This document shows positions 1-6,400 of a stretch of DNA of 9,319 bases, in pieces; position 1 is the stretch's first letter; every line of letters begins with the position of its first letter. Source of the DNA: Actinomycetota bacterium (lineage in GTDB: Bacteria; Actinomycetota; Actinomycetes; S36-B12); assembly GCA_947499275.1 (NCBI GenBank), contig CANMNM010000032.1, positions 1 to 9,319 of the forward strand, in the 5' to 3' direction. The position numbers and the translations under genes were made by a program. Under the pieces are notes generated by a model that saw only the letters and a program-made list of their open reading frames with translations, made no database searches and was not told the origin of the DNA.

Positions 1-291
1 AACATTGCCGCTACCGCCCGGTATCGGTGCAATTGCGGGCTTAGTCTTTCCCAAATTCGAGACCATGATTCCGTTGATCACTTCGTTCACCACGCCATCA
101 CCGCCAAGTGTGATCACGAGGGGGATCCCGACCTCAACGGCGTACTCGCCAATTGATTGCGCATGACCTTTATGGGTCGTCATGGTTACTTCAAGGTCTA
201 GTTCATGTGAAAGCGCCCGAACAATTACGTCGATTACTCGGGGCGATGTACTTGTTGCGTTCGGATTAGTTACCAGTAGTGCGCGCACCAT
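1..291 (-). CDS. Diacylglycerol kinase-family lipid kinase, N-terminal part (runs off the window)
   Basis: Reading the minus strand from ATG at 291 gives 97 open codons to the window edge, beginning MVRALLVTNPNA. Two hallmarks of the DAGK catalytic domain (DgkB/YegS/BmrU family) are visible: the nucleotide-binding GGDGVVNEVINGI at residues 63-75 and PGGSGNV at 91-97, the start of the second glycine-rich loop. The early VTNPNA matches the usual first beta strand. Such enzymes phosphorylate diacylglycerol or related lipids with ATP at the inner membrane face; the exact substrate cannot be told. The C-terminal two thirds lie outside the window. GTG at 288 is an alternative start, because it lies exactly six bases after a TAGAGT hexamer and would give a leaderless mRNA. 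The gene is divergent from the membrane-protein gene at 343. Family assignment is firm; a related sphingosine-kinase-like role is possible. Confidence 0.88.
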   Translation of the reverse strand, partial: MVRALLVTNPNATSTSPRVIDVIVRALSHELDLEVTMTTHKGHAQSIGEYAVEVGIPLVITLGGDGVVNEVINGIMVSNLGKTKPAIAPIPGGSGNV

Positions 292-294
292 CTC

Positions 295-300
295 ACTCTA
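295..300 (-). promoter_or_regulatory. Candidate -10 box for the lipid kinase gene
   Basis: The minus strand reads TAGAGT here (TAnnnT), followed by six bases and then GTG at 288-286. That spacing would place the transcription start at the start codon, as in leaderless actinobacterial genes. No good -35 box is seen. This is an inference from spacing alone. Confidence 0.4.
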
Positions 301-309
301 CGCGGGCTC

Positions 310-336
310 TTAACAAAGGGTCCGCAGCATTAGGCT
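310..336 (+). promoter_or_regulatory. Candidate promoter for the membrane-protein gene at 343
   Basis: TAGGCT at 331-336 fits TAnnnT and is followed by exactly six bases before the GTG start at 343, the spacing expected of a leaderless transcript. TTAACA at 310-315 resembles TTGACA, but the 15-base spacer is short, so the -35 is doubtful. No Shine-Dalgarno sequence lies at a useful distance, which supports leaderless initiation. Confidence 0.4.
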
Positions 337-342
337 GATGAG

Positions 343-777
343 GTGGAAAGTGAAACATCGGCCATCAGGCGTTTGAGAATCCTCGGAGGCATCAGTGGTG
401 TCCAAGGAGTGTTTTATGTGGTCTACGCGATTTTGATAGTCGTAGGGGTTGCCAGATTCGGGGTTAGCGGGCCGAGTGAAGTTGCTAATGCTTCCGGGGT
501 GACCCTGGAAGTAGTGATCTTCCTTTTCTTTGGGCTTGGCATGCTCCTCGTGGCAGTTGGGTGGTTTGCTGCGAAGCGTTGGGCGCGGGCGCCATTTCTG
601 TTAGCGCAGCTCCTCGCGCTTGTGGTCAGCATCCCTCTGATTGGCGCCACCGACCCGCTTCAAAAATGGGTGGCAATTCTGGTAACCCTTGCTGCGGTCA
701 TCGGAATATTCTTTGCGTTCACCCCCTCCGTTACTCGGTATTTACTTCGTGACGAAGCTGCTCCAGAATCGCCGTGA
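343..777 (+). CDS. Small four-helix integral membrane protein of unknown function
   Basis: The 144-aa product is mostly hydrophobic. Four likely transmembrane segments are visible at about residues 12-38, 54-77, 84-102 and 108-127, with a charged N-terminus (RRLRIL) and a charged C-terminal tail (RDEAAPESP). The loop KRWARAP at 79-84, just before the third helix, resembles a motif I recall from small uncharacterised actinobacterial membrane proteins, but I cannot name the family. No catalytic motif is seen. The start is GTG with no nearby ribosome-binding site; a TAnnnT hexamer six bases upstream suggests a leaderless message. The last 47 bases overlap the 3' end of the sigma-factor gene on the other strand, so the two transcripts would be antisense to each other at their ends. 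Coding status is well supported by length and hydropathy; function is unknown. Confidence 0.75.
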   Translation: MESETSAIRRLRILGGISGVQGVFYVVYAILIVVGVARFGVSGPSEVANASGVTLEVVIFLFFGLGMLLVAVGWFAAKRWARAPFLLAQLLALVVSIPLIGATDPLQKWVAILVTLAAVIGIFFAFTPSVTRYLLRDEAAPESP

Positions 778-1453
778 GACGCCGTGAAACTGCCATTTGA
801 TTCATGTTCAATTCATTGGCAATCTGTCCTTGTTTCTTTTGTTCGATAAATCGCATTCCCAGAATTTTTCGATCCAGTGGAGTAAGCAAATCAATTGCGG
901 GCCGCACGGATTCCCACTCGTCAATGAAGTCAAATTCGTTCCGTGAATCGGCAACGTCAATGTGGAGATCTGGATCACTGAGTGAACTGAAGTGTGTGCT
1001 GTAGTTGGCCTGCAACGCATTGAGAATTTCACCTCGACTCAGGTTCACGCAATTCTCAAGTTCACTGAAGCTGGGTTGGGCATTGTTCTGTTCGACAAAG
1101 GAGTCTTGAGCTGTTCGTATTTGACCCAGATGCGACTGCACAGATCGAGAAATTCGAATGGTGCCGTCATCACGATAAAAATGGGAAAGTTCACCTTTGA
1201 TAAGTTCCCCCGCAAAGGTGCCGAAGGACACATTCCGCCCAATATCAAATTTATCTATGGCAGCCAGGACCCCAATTGTTCCAATTTGTACGAGGTCTTC
1301 ATAGAGTTGAGGATCTCGTAATCGAATGAAGTGTCGAATCAGTCCTTGATGCCCGTCAACGATCTCGCTCTTGATTTCATCGGCCCTGGAAGTGGTGACA
1401 TCAGGTGAGCGCAATTCCACGATCAAGGCATTCACCGCCCCCGCGCTGAGCAT
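731..1453 (-). CDS. Alternative sigma factor, SigB/SigF/SigG type (group 3 sigma-70)
   Basis: This 240-aa protein would direct RNA polymerase to a special set of promoters, typically for stress, stationary phase or development. Region 2 lies at about residues 35-105, with the core-binding and -10 recognition stretch EDLVQIGTIGVLAAIDKFD and then FGTFAGELIKGEL, characteristic of the SigB/SigF subfamily. Region 3 covers about 106-160. Region 4 covers about 183-235, with a helix-turn-helix at roughly 208-230 (GQIANELNMNQMAVSRRL). Length is usual for the group. The ATG at 1453 follows the stop of the anti-sigma gene by two bases with no clear ribosome-binding site, so translation is probably coupled. 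Its 3' end overlaps the convergent membrane-protein gene. No GTTT...GGGTA-type self-promoter is visible before the operon, so autoregulation cannot be shown. The subfamily is confident; the exact orthologue is not. Confidence 0.9.
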   Translation of the reverse strand: MLSAGAVNALIVELRSPDVTTSRADEIKSEIVDGHQGLIRHFIRLRDPQLYEDLVQIGTIGVLAAIDKFDIGRNVSFGTFAGELIKGELSHFYRDDGTIRISRSVQSHLGQIRTAQDSFVEQNNAQPSFSELENCVNLSRGEILNALQANYSTHFSSLSDPDLHIDVADSRNEFDFIDEWESVRPAIDLLTPLDRKILGMRFIEQKKQGQIANELNMNQMAVSRRLTAILEQLRHEVNTE

Positions 1454-1455
1454 GT

Positions 1456-1830
1456 TTACCGGGTACTTGTTACGGCGAGATTGACGTGGACCTCGCCGTT
1501 GTCAAGGAATATGTCGAGCTCACTGGTAATCGCAGAGATGATCACCCAGGCATACTCCAAAGCCTCGGGTAAATCAGGAAGCACTGGCAGCAGGCATCGA
1601 GTGCGTGATCGAAGGTGCAAGGAACCCGGTTGCGCTTCCCAATCGAAGTACAACGAATCTTCGGGCTGTGCAAATTTCATGAGGATATTGGCTGCCTCAT
1701 CACTGGCGAGTTGGCCTTCATCGAGAGCTTCAAGGGTTAAATCGGCTTTCGCTCCCACAACCATGGCGATCTGCCGGATGACTCTGAGGTACTCAGCCTG
1801 GTTAGGGACGCAGAGTGATACCCCGGTCAT
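1456..1830 (-). CDS. RsbW-like anti-sigma regulatory protein, degenerate ATPase fold
   Basis: The 124-aa protein sits directly before the sigma gene, the usual place for an RsbW/UsfX anti-sigma factor that binds and silences its sigma. The N-terminal half resembles that GHKL-fold family: LCVPNQAEYLRVIRQIAMVVG at 6-26, then a helix ending LASDEAANIL at 41-50, which matches the N-box (DEAxxN-like). The rest diverges. I cannot find the G1 box (DxGxG) or a glycine-rich lid that binds ATP in true RsbW kinases. It may therefore hold the sigma factor without phosphorylating a partner, or be a regulator of another kind. Its ATG overlaps the TGA of the upstream acetyltransferase gene in an ATGA, implying translational coupling. 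No RsbV-like anti-anti-sigma gene is present in the window. Family call rests on fold resemblance plus context. Confidence 0.7.
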   Translation of the reverse strand: MTGVSLCVPNQAEYLRVIRQIAMVVGAKADLTLEALDEGQLASDEAANILMKFAQPEDSLYFDWEAQPGSLHLRSRTRCLLPVLPDLPEALEYAWVIISAITSELDIFLDNGEVHVNLAVTSTR

Positions 1831-2348
1831 GTTCGCGGATTCTTTGCGGCTAATTCAGTTAAAGAATCACCGGTGATCCGATAAGGAATCCATTCTGTGA
1901 GCGCCTGCGCATCTAAATGGTCATACACTTTTCGTGCGCTCTCGTTCCAGTCCAAAACCCACCATTCAAATCGTGGGTAACCGTTATCAACGCATATCTG
2001 TGCAAGGTGTGAAAGCAACCCTTGCCCTATCCCACTACCGCGAAATTCTGGTCGAACATATAGGTCTTCAAGATAGATGCCATGTTTTCCCAGCCACGTA
2101 GAAAAATTCTTAAAGTAAAGGGCAAATCCAGCCGCCTGACCGTCAACCTCCGCCAGCACCGCAAAAACTGCGGGATTTTCGCAGAAAAGCGCTGCTTCGA
2201 AATCATCGACCGTAGCTACAGCTTCATGGGCGGCTCGCTCAAATTCAGCAAGCTCCGCGACCATCGCAAGAATTGTCGGGATGTCCTGTGAAGTAGTGGG
2301 CCGGATAACAAAATTTGTCATATCGCCTTTCATGGCATTAGCGCGCAC
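1827..2348 (-). CDS. GNAT N-acetyltransferase, spermidine/spermine acetyltransferase-like
   Basis: This would transfer the acetyl group of acetyl-CoA to an amine. The GNAT acetyl-CoA loop is clear at RGSGIG (103-108), preceded by IYLEDLYVRPEF (91-102) and followed by RFEWWVLDWNESARKVYDHLDA (126-147). That combination, with the conserved Tyr at 142 as likely acid, is typical of the SSAT/diamine acetyltransferase branch; substrates in that branch include polyamines and thialysine, so the substrate is open. The longest reading has 173 residues from ATG 2348. A better start is ATG 2321 (MTNFVIRP), which brings the protein to the family's usual beginning and has AAAGG four bases upstream; ATG 2333 is also possible. 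It is the first gene of the operon with the anti-sigma and sigma genes and overlaps the former by four bases. A regulatory tie to the sigma switch is only inferred. Confidence 0.87.
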   Translation of the reverse strand: MRANAMKGDMTNFVIRPTTSQDIPTILAMVAELAEFERAAHEAVATVDDFEAALFCENPAVFAVLAEVDGQAAGFALYFKNFSTWLGKHGIYLEDLYVRPEFRGSGIGQGLLSHLAQICVDNGYPRFEWWVLDWNESARKVYDHLDAQALTEWIPYRITGDSLTELAAKNPRT

Positions 2349-2379
2349 ATACTTTGGCCAATTACATCAGGTCCGACAT

Positions 2380-2426
2380 AAGAACGGTCGTGAATCCCGT
2401 TAATTAGGGGTTTCACGACCGTTCTT
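2380..2426 (-). terminator. Strong intrinsic terminator behind sodN
   Basis: AAGAACGGTCGTGAA (2380-2394) and TTCACGACCGTTCTT (2412-2426) form a perfect 15-bp stem. The 17-base loop can pair further through CCC/GGG. On the minus strand the hairpin follows the sodN stop by about 27 bases and ends in a U-rich TTCTTAT run, so it should end the sodN message and insulate the sigma operon that starts just downstream. The A-rich opposite flank means it could also work from the plus strand. Confidence 0.85.
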
Positions 2427-2452
2427 TGCGAAAAAGTATTCCACTGACCAAC

Positions 2453-2875
2453 TTATGCCTTCTTGGTCTCCCAGAAGATAACCGCAATTTCATCAATCTT
2501 GCCGAGTAGTTGATCTGCGACCGCAACGTCTACGGTGCCTTTGGTGCCACCGGCGCCAGCAAGCTTGGTTGCTTGGTTGAACAGGTCATTGAGGTTGGGA
2601 TACTTCTCGAAGTGTGGGGCCTTGAAGTAGTCGGTCCACAGAACCCAGAGGTGTTCCTTCACCAGCTGGGAGCGTTCTTCTTTAACTGCAATTGCGCGGG
2701 CTTTAAATTCAGCGTCAGCTGATGCGTGGAATTTTTCCATGCTGGCTTTGACCGATTCCGCTTCGAGTCGGGCCTGTGCGGGGTCATAAACACCGCAGGG
2801 GAGATCGCAGTGAGCGTATGCGGATATTTGTGGAACGAATTTTTCGACTAGCAGGGCTCCGAAATGCTTACGCAC
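2453..2875 (-). CDS. sodN: Nickel superoxide dismutase precursor
   Basis: NiSOD converts superoxide to hydrogen peroxide and oxygen, usually in the cytoplasm as a homohexamer of four-helix bundles. The signature nickel hook HCDLPCGVYDP begins at residue 22. His22 (mature His1, through its amine and imidazole), Cys23 and Cys27 are the nickel ligands. Glu38 and Arg68 (mature 17 and 47) match residues that hold the active site in the Streptomyces enzyme, and the C-terminus IFWETKKA is near-identical to it. The 21-residue propeptide must be cut off after Ala21, presumably by the divergent sodX product; it is longer than the 14 residues of Streptomyces. The mature chain has 119 residues. Start is GTG at 2875, with AGGAG (plus-strand 2882-2886) six bases upstream and no better in-frame start. 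A strong terminator follows. Nickel-dependent regulation is known in relatives but not shown here. Confidence 0.97.
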   Translation of the reverse strand: MRKHFGALLVEKFVPQISAYAHCDLPCGVYDPAQARLEAESVKASMEKFHASADAEFKARAIAVKEERSQLVKEHLWVLWTDYFKAPHFEKYPNLNDLFNQATKLAGAGGTKGTVDVAVADQLLGKIDEIAVIFWETKKA

Positions 2876-2928
2876 GTTTTGCTCCTATCGTGTGGGTGGC
2901 GTGGGGGCTGGTGTGGCTGTACGTTCCA

Positions 2929-2956
2929 ACTCTAGCCTCGATGATTTTTTGCGCAA
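2929..2956 (-). promoter_or_regulatory. Candidate sodN promoter
   Basis: On the minus strand TTGCGC (plus 2951-2956) and TAGAGT (plus 2929-2934) are separated by 16 bases, a plausible -35/-10 pair. It would give a leader of about 45-50 bases that carries the AGGAG ribosome-binding site of sodN. The leader between them (2887-2928) is unusually poor in U on the minus strand and rich in C and A. Not experimentally supported. Confidence 0.45.
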
Positions 2957-2974
2957 TATGCAGCAGGCTAATCT
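2946..2974 (+). promoter_or_regulatory. Candidate leaderless promoter of sodX
   Basis: TTTTTG (2946-2951), a 17-base spacer and TAATCT (2969-2974) make a credible promoter. The ATG of sodX follows the -10 box by exactly six bases, so the message would start at or next to the start codon. No Shine-Dalgarno sequence is present, in keeping with leaderless initiation. Confidence 0.5.
2949..2956. promoter_or_regulatory. TTGCGCAA palindrome shared by the sodN and sodX promoters
   Basis: This 8-base perfect palindrome covers the inferred sodN -35 box and touches the inferred sodX -35 box. A regulator bound here could control both divergent genes at once. It is short enough to arise by chance. It does not match the Nur box spacing (tGCaa-N5-ttGCA) that I know from Streptomyces. 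Confidence 0.25.
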
Positions 2975-2980
2975 TGCCCC

Positions 2981-3283
2981 ATGTCGCTGATTGCACGGTT
3001 GCTCCCGATTTTCCGGGTGAAAGTGATCGGCCCATCGATGGAACCTACGCTGAAAAACGGTCAAACGTGCATTGCCGTTAAGGGCCACTTTCTAGCTCGA
3101 CCGGGTGCGATCGCTGTCTTCGTGCACCCTGCTCGCCCTGAATTTGTGGAAGTCAAGCGCCTTGTCAATAAGACAAGCGGTAAATGGTGGGTTGCCGGTG
3201 ACAACGAGTCCGAAAGTACCGATTCAAGGGATTTTGGGGCGATCGATGCTGCAGCTATCAAAGGCATTGTGATCAAGAAATGA
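2981..3283 (+). CDS. sodX: Nickel-type superoxide dismutase maturation protease (S26 family)
   Basis: The 100-aa product is a minimal S26 (LexA/signal peptidase clan) serine protease. The catalytic Ser is Ser19 in VIGPSMEPTL, and the general-base Lys is Lys59 in VEVKRLV. The conserved later boxes VAGDN (71-75) and DSRDFG (81-86) are intact. It lacks a long transmembrane anchor, unlike export signal peptidases, and fits SodX proteins that act in the cytoplasm. Divergent pairing with sodN strongly supports the role: removing the SodN propeptide before the His of the nickel hook. The ATG at 2981 has no ribosome-binding site but lies six bases after a -10 box. The 3' end comes within three bases of the convergent DUF6104 gene. 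Function is confident from motifs and context together. Confidence 0.93.
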   Translation: MSLIARLLPIFRVKVIGPSMEPTLKNGQTCIAVKGHFLARPGAIAVFVHPARPEFVEVKRLVNKTSGKWWVAGDNESESTDSRDFGAIDAAAIKGIVIKK

Positions 3284-3286
3284 GAT

Positions 3287-3466
3287 TTATTCCTCGTCGA
3301 GGTCATCAAGTCGCGCAAGCCAAGTTGCCAAGCGATCGATTGCGTTTTCGAATTCAGGGTTGAGATTGACAAACTCGGCGAATCTTTCGGCTAGCCAATC
3401 AAAAGATACTTCTTCTTCGCCCCTTCGCCGAGCGAGTTCCTCGGCTCCACGATCCGTGTCATACAT
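3287..3466 (-). CDS. DUF6104 family small protein
   Basis: This 59-aa reading frame begins MYDTDRGAEELARRRGEEEV and ends NPEFENAIDRLATWLARLDDLDEE. It matches what I know of DUF6104, a short acidic actinobacterial family (about 58-60 aa) often found beside the 2-oxoglutarate dehydrogenase gene. Function is unknown. It is predicted helical and highly charged, with no membrane segment and no Cys. The ATG at 3466 has a very good ribosome-binding site, AGGTGAT, five bases upstream. It starts 17 bases after the kgd stop, so it is almost surely co-transcribed with kgd and may act on that complex or be tied to its expression; this is inference. It converges on sodX with only three bases between the stops. 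Confidence 0.85.
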   Translation of the reverse strand: MYDTDRGAEELARRRGEEEVSFDWLAERFAEFVNLNPEFENAIDRLATWLARLDDLDEE

Positions 3467-3483
3467 CAGTGATCACCTAAGTT

Positions 3484-6400
3484 CTAGTTAAAAGCTGATT
3501 CGATGAGGGCTTTTTGATCCTCTTCGTGACGTTGGTGTGTTCCGACCGCTGGCGCGGAGGAAGCCGATCGTGACACGCAAGAGATGCCGCGATTTATCAA
3601 GGTGGGGACATTGAGAGCAATAAAACTCCACGCACCTTGGTTGGCCGGTTCTTCCTGGACCCACCGTAGGTCTGCATCGGGATACTGCTTGGCCATTGCT
3701 GGCAAACTCACACCCGGTAGTGGGTAAATCCGCTCAAGACGCACGATTGCGGTGTCCGTGATGTTGTTGGCGTCTCGATAGGCGAGTAAATCAAAGTAGA
3801 CCTTGCCCGAACAAATGAGCACCTTCGTGACACCAGCCCCTGTGAACTGCGTATCCGGGATGAAAGGCCGGAAGACGCCGGTCGTAAATTCTTCGCTCGT
3901 TGAAACGGAAGCTTTTGATCGCAGAAGTGATTTAGGCGTGAACACGATCAATGGACGCGAAAGTTGGCTCAGTACCTGCCACCGCAAAAGGTGGAAATAT
4001 GACGCTGGGGTGCTGGGCACTGCGATCGACATATTGTCCTGTGCGCACAGCTGTAGAAAGCGTTCAATCCGGCCACTGCTGTGATCTGGCCCTTGTCCCT
4101 CTTGACCGTGGGGGAGAAGCAAGGTGATAGCGGAGCGTTGGCCCCACTTTTGCTCGCCCGATGAAATGAATTCATCAATGATTGTCTGTGCGCCATTTAC
4201 GAAGTCACCAAATTGCGCCTCCCAAATGACAAGGGCGTCAGGACGGGCAACCGAATAACCGTATTCAAATCCAAGTCCAGCGAATTCACTCAAAGAGGAG
4301 TCGTATACGTAGAGTTTTCCGCCGTCGCGGTAGCACTGTTTAAGTGGCTTGTATTGCCAGCCCGTTTCCTTATCCACGATGACCATGTGTCTGTGCCCAA
4401 AGGTTCCACGGCGCGAGTCCTGTCCGGCTAAGCGAACTGTCCGGCCTTCCATGAGGAGTGAGCCAACGGCGAGAGCCTCTCCCATACCCCAGTCAATCGT
4501 GTTGTCGGCAACCATTTGGGCGCGACGTTGAAGTTGTGGAGCGAGTCGTGGATGGACATTGAAACCTTCAGGCAATGTCAGTTGGGATGCGATGACGGTG
4601 TCAATTTGAGTTTGGGTAATTGACGTGTCGACATCTTGTGAAGGTGTCTGTGGCGCCAGATTAATTTGACCCGTCTTAGTAATTGCCCTTGCGCTCGCAG
4701 TGAATTCAGTGTCAGGTTCGTCAGCTCGAGTTTCCTGGAAAACATTTTCCAACTGTTCCTGGAAGTGCTTGAGAACTTCCTCGGCCTCCTCGAGAGTGAT
4801 GTCTCCGCGACCGATCAGTGAGTCGGTGTAGTGCTTACGCACCGATCTCTTGTTATCAATGATCGCGTACATGAGTGGCTGAGTAAGTGAGGGATCGTCG
4901 GCTTCATTGTGGCCACGCTTGCGATAAGTAACCTGATCAATGACTACATCTTTGCCGAAGGTCTGACGGAAATCAAAGGCCAATTGGGCTACGAAGATGA
5001 CGGCTTCAGGGTCGTCACCATTGACGTGAAAAATTGGCGCTTGAATCATGCGTGCCACGTCGGTTGAGTAGACGGAGGATCTGCTGTAGCGGGGTGAGGT
5101 AGTGAAACCAACCTGATTATTAACAACTATGTGAATGGTGCCGCCAGTGCGATACCCCTGCAACTGGGAGAGTTGCAAAGTCTCAGCCACAACGCCCTGC
5201 CCAGCAAAGGCCGCATCGCCATGAATGAGGACTGGCAAAATGTCGTAGCGTCGTTCGGCGGGCAATAGATCTTGTTTGGCGCGCACGATTCCTTCGAGCA
5301 CTGGATCAACGGCTTCTAGGTGGGAAGGGTTTGCCGCAAGATAGACAGATGTGTGGCCACCTTCGGCCGAAACATATGAGCCGGTTGTTCCCAAGTGGTA
5401 CTTAACATCGCCGGAACCCTGAACGGAATTCTCAGCGTACTCACCCTCGAACTCGCGGAAAATTTGTCCGAATGACTTGCCGGCAATGTTGGCGAGGACG
5501 TTAAGTCGACCTCGGTGGGGCATACCTATCGCAACTTCCAAGATTTCATTGTTAGCTGACTGCGCCAAAATCTCATCAAGCATGGGGATCAAAGATTCAG
5601 ATCCCTCAAGGGAGAATCTCTTTTGGCCAACATATTTCGTCTGCAGAAAGTTTTCCAACGCTTCGGCTTCATTGAGTTTACGCAGAATGCGTAGTTGGTC
5701 AGCGGGGTCCGGCTTTACGTGGGGAATCTCAACCCGCTCTTGAATCCACTTGCGTTCCACTGGGTCCTGAATGTGCATGTATTCGATTCCCACGGTTCGG
5801 GTGTACGAATCACGAAGGACTCCCAAGATTCGGCGCAATTTCATCAGTGGCTCGTTGCCAAATCCACCTGTTGCAAATTCACGATCCAGATCCCAGAGGG
5901 TTAATCCGTGGGAGAGAACGTCAAGATCGGGGTGCATCCGTTGGTGGTATTCAAGGGGGTCAAGGTCGGCCATGAGGTGGCCGCGAACACGGAAAGCATG
6001 GATTATTTCTTGGACCCGGACGTTTTTATCGAGGTCTGTTTCGTGATTGGCTGAAATGTCGACGGCCCACTGAATAGGTACATAGGGAATGCGAAGGTCC
6101 CGAAAAATATCACCGTAGAAATTGTCTTCGCCGAGAATCAACATATGCATTTTCCGAAGGAATTCGCCGGACTGGGCACCTTGGATGATCCGATGGTCAT
6201 AGGTGGAAGTGAGTGTCAAAATTTTTGAAACAGCATTACGCACGATCGACTCTTCTGACGCACCTTGCCACTGGGCCGGGTATTCCATTGAGCCAACGCC
6301 AATGATTGCTCCCTGTCCTGTCACTAAACGAGGAATCGAGTGATTCGTTCCGATAGTTCCCGGGTTCGTCAGACTTATGGTCGTTCCCGCGAAATCTTCG

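Noticed and set aside
992..1321. A 109-codon open frame on the plus strand
   Set aside because: It lies wholly antisense to conserved sigma region 2 and 3 sequence, has no family features and no ribosome-binding site.
1454..1466. GTTTACCGGGTAC, containing both halves of a SigF-type promoter (GTTT and GGGTA)
   Set aside because: The halves are only four bases apart instead of about 15-17, lie inside the anti-sigma gene end and face the wrong way for the operon.
1481..1876. A 131-codon open frame on the plus strand
   Set aside because: It is antisense to the anti-sigma gene and the end of the acetyltransferase gene, and its composition (Ser/Arg-rich) is that of a shadow frame.
2951..2963. TGC/GCA inverted repeat as a possible Nur nickel-regulator box
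   Set aside because: Arm sequence and spacing do not match the tGCaa-N5-ttGCA form, so the likeness is no better than chance.
3061..3372. A 103-codon open frame on the minus strand
   Set aside because: It is antisense to the catalytic part of sodX and overlaps the DUF6104 gene in another frame; both of those have clear family matches.
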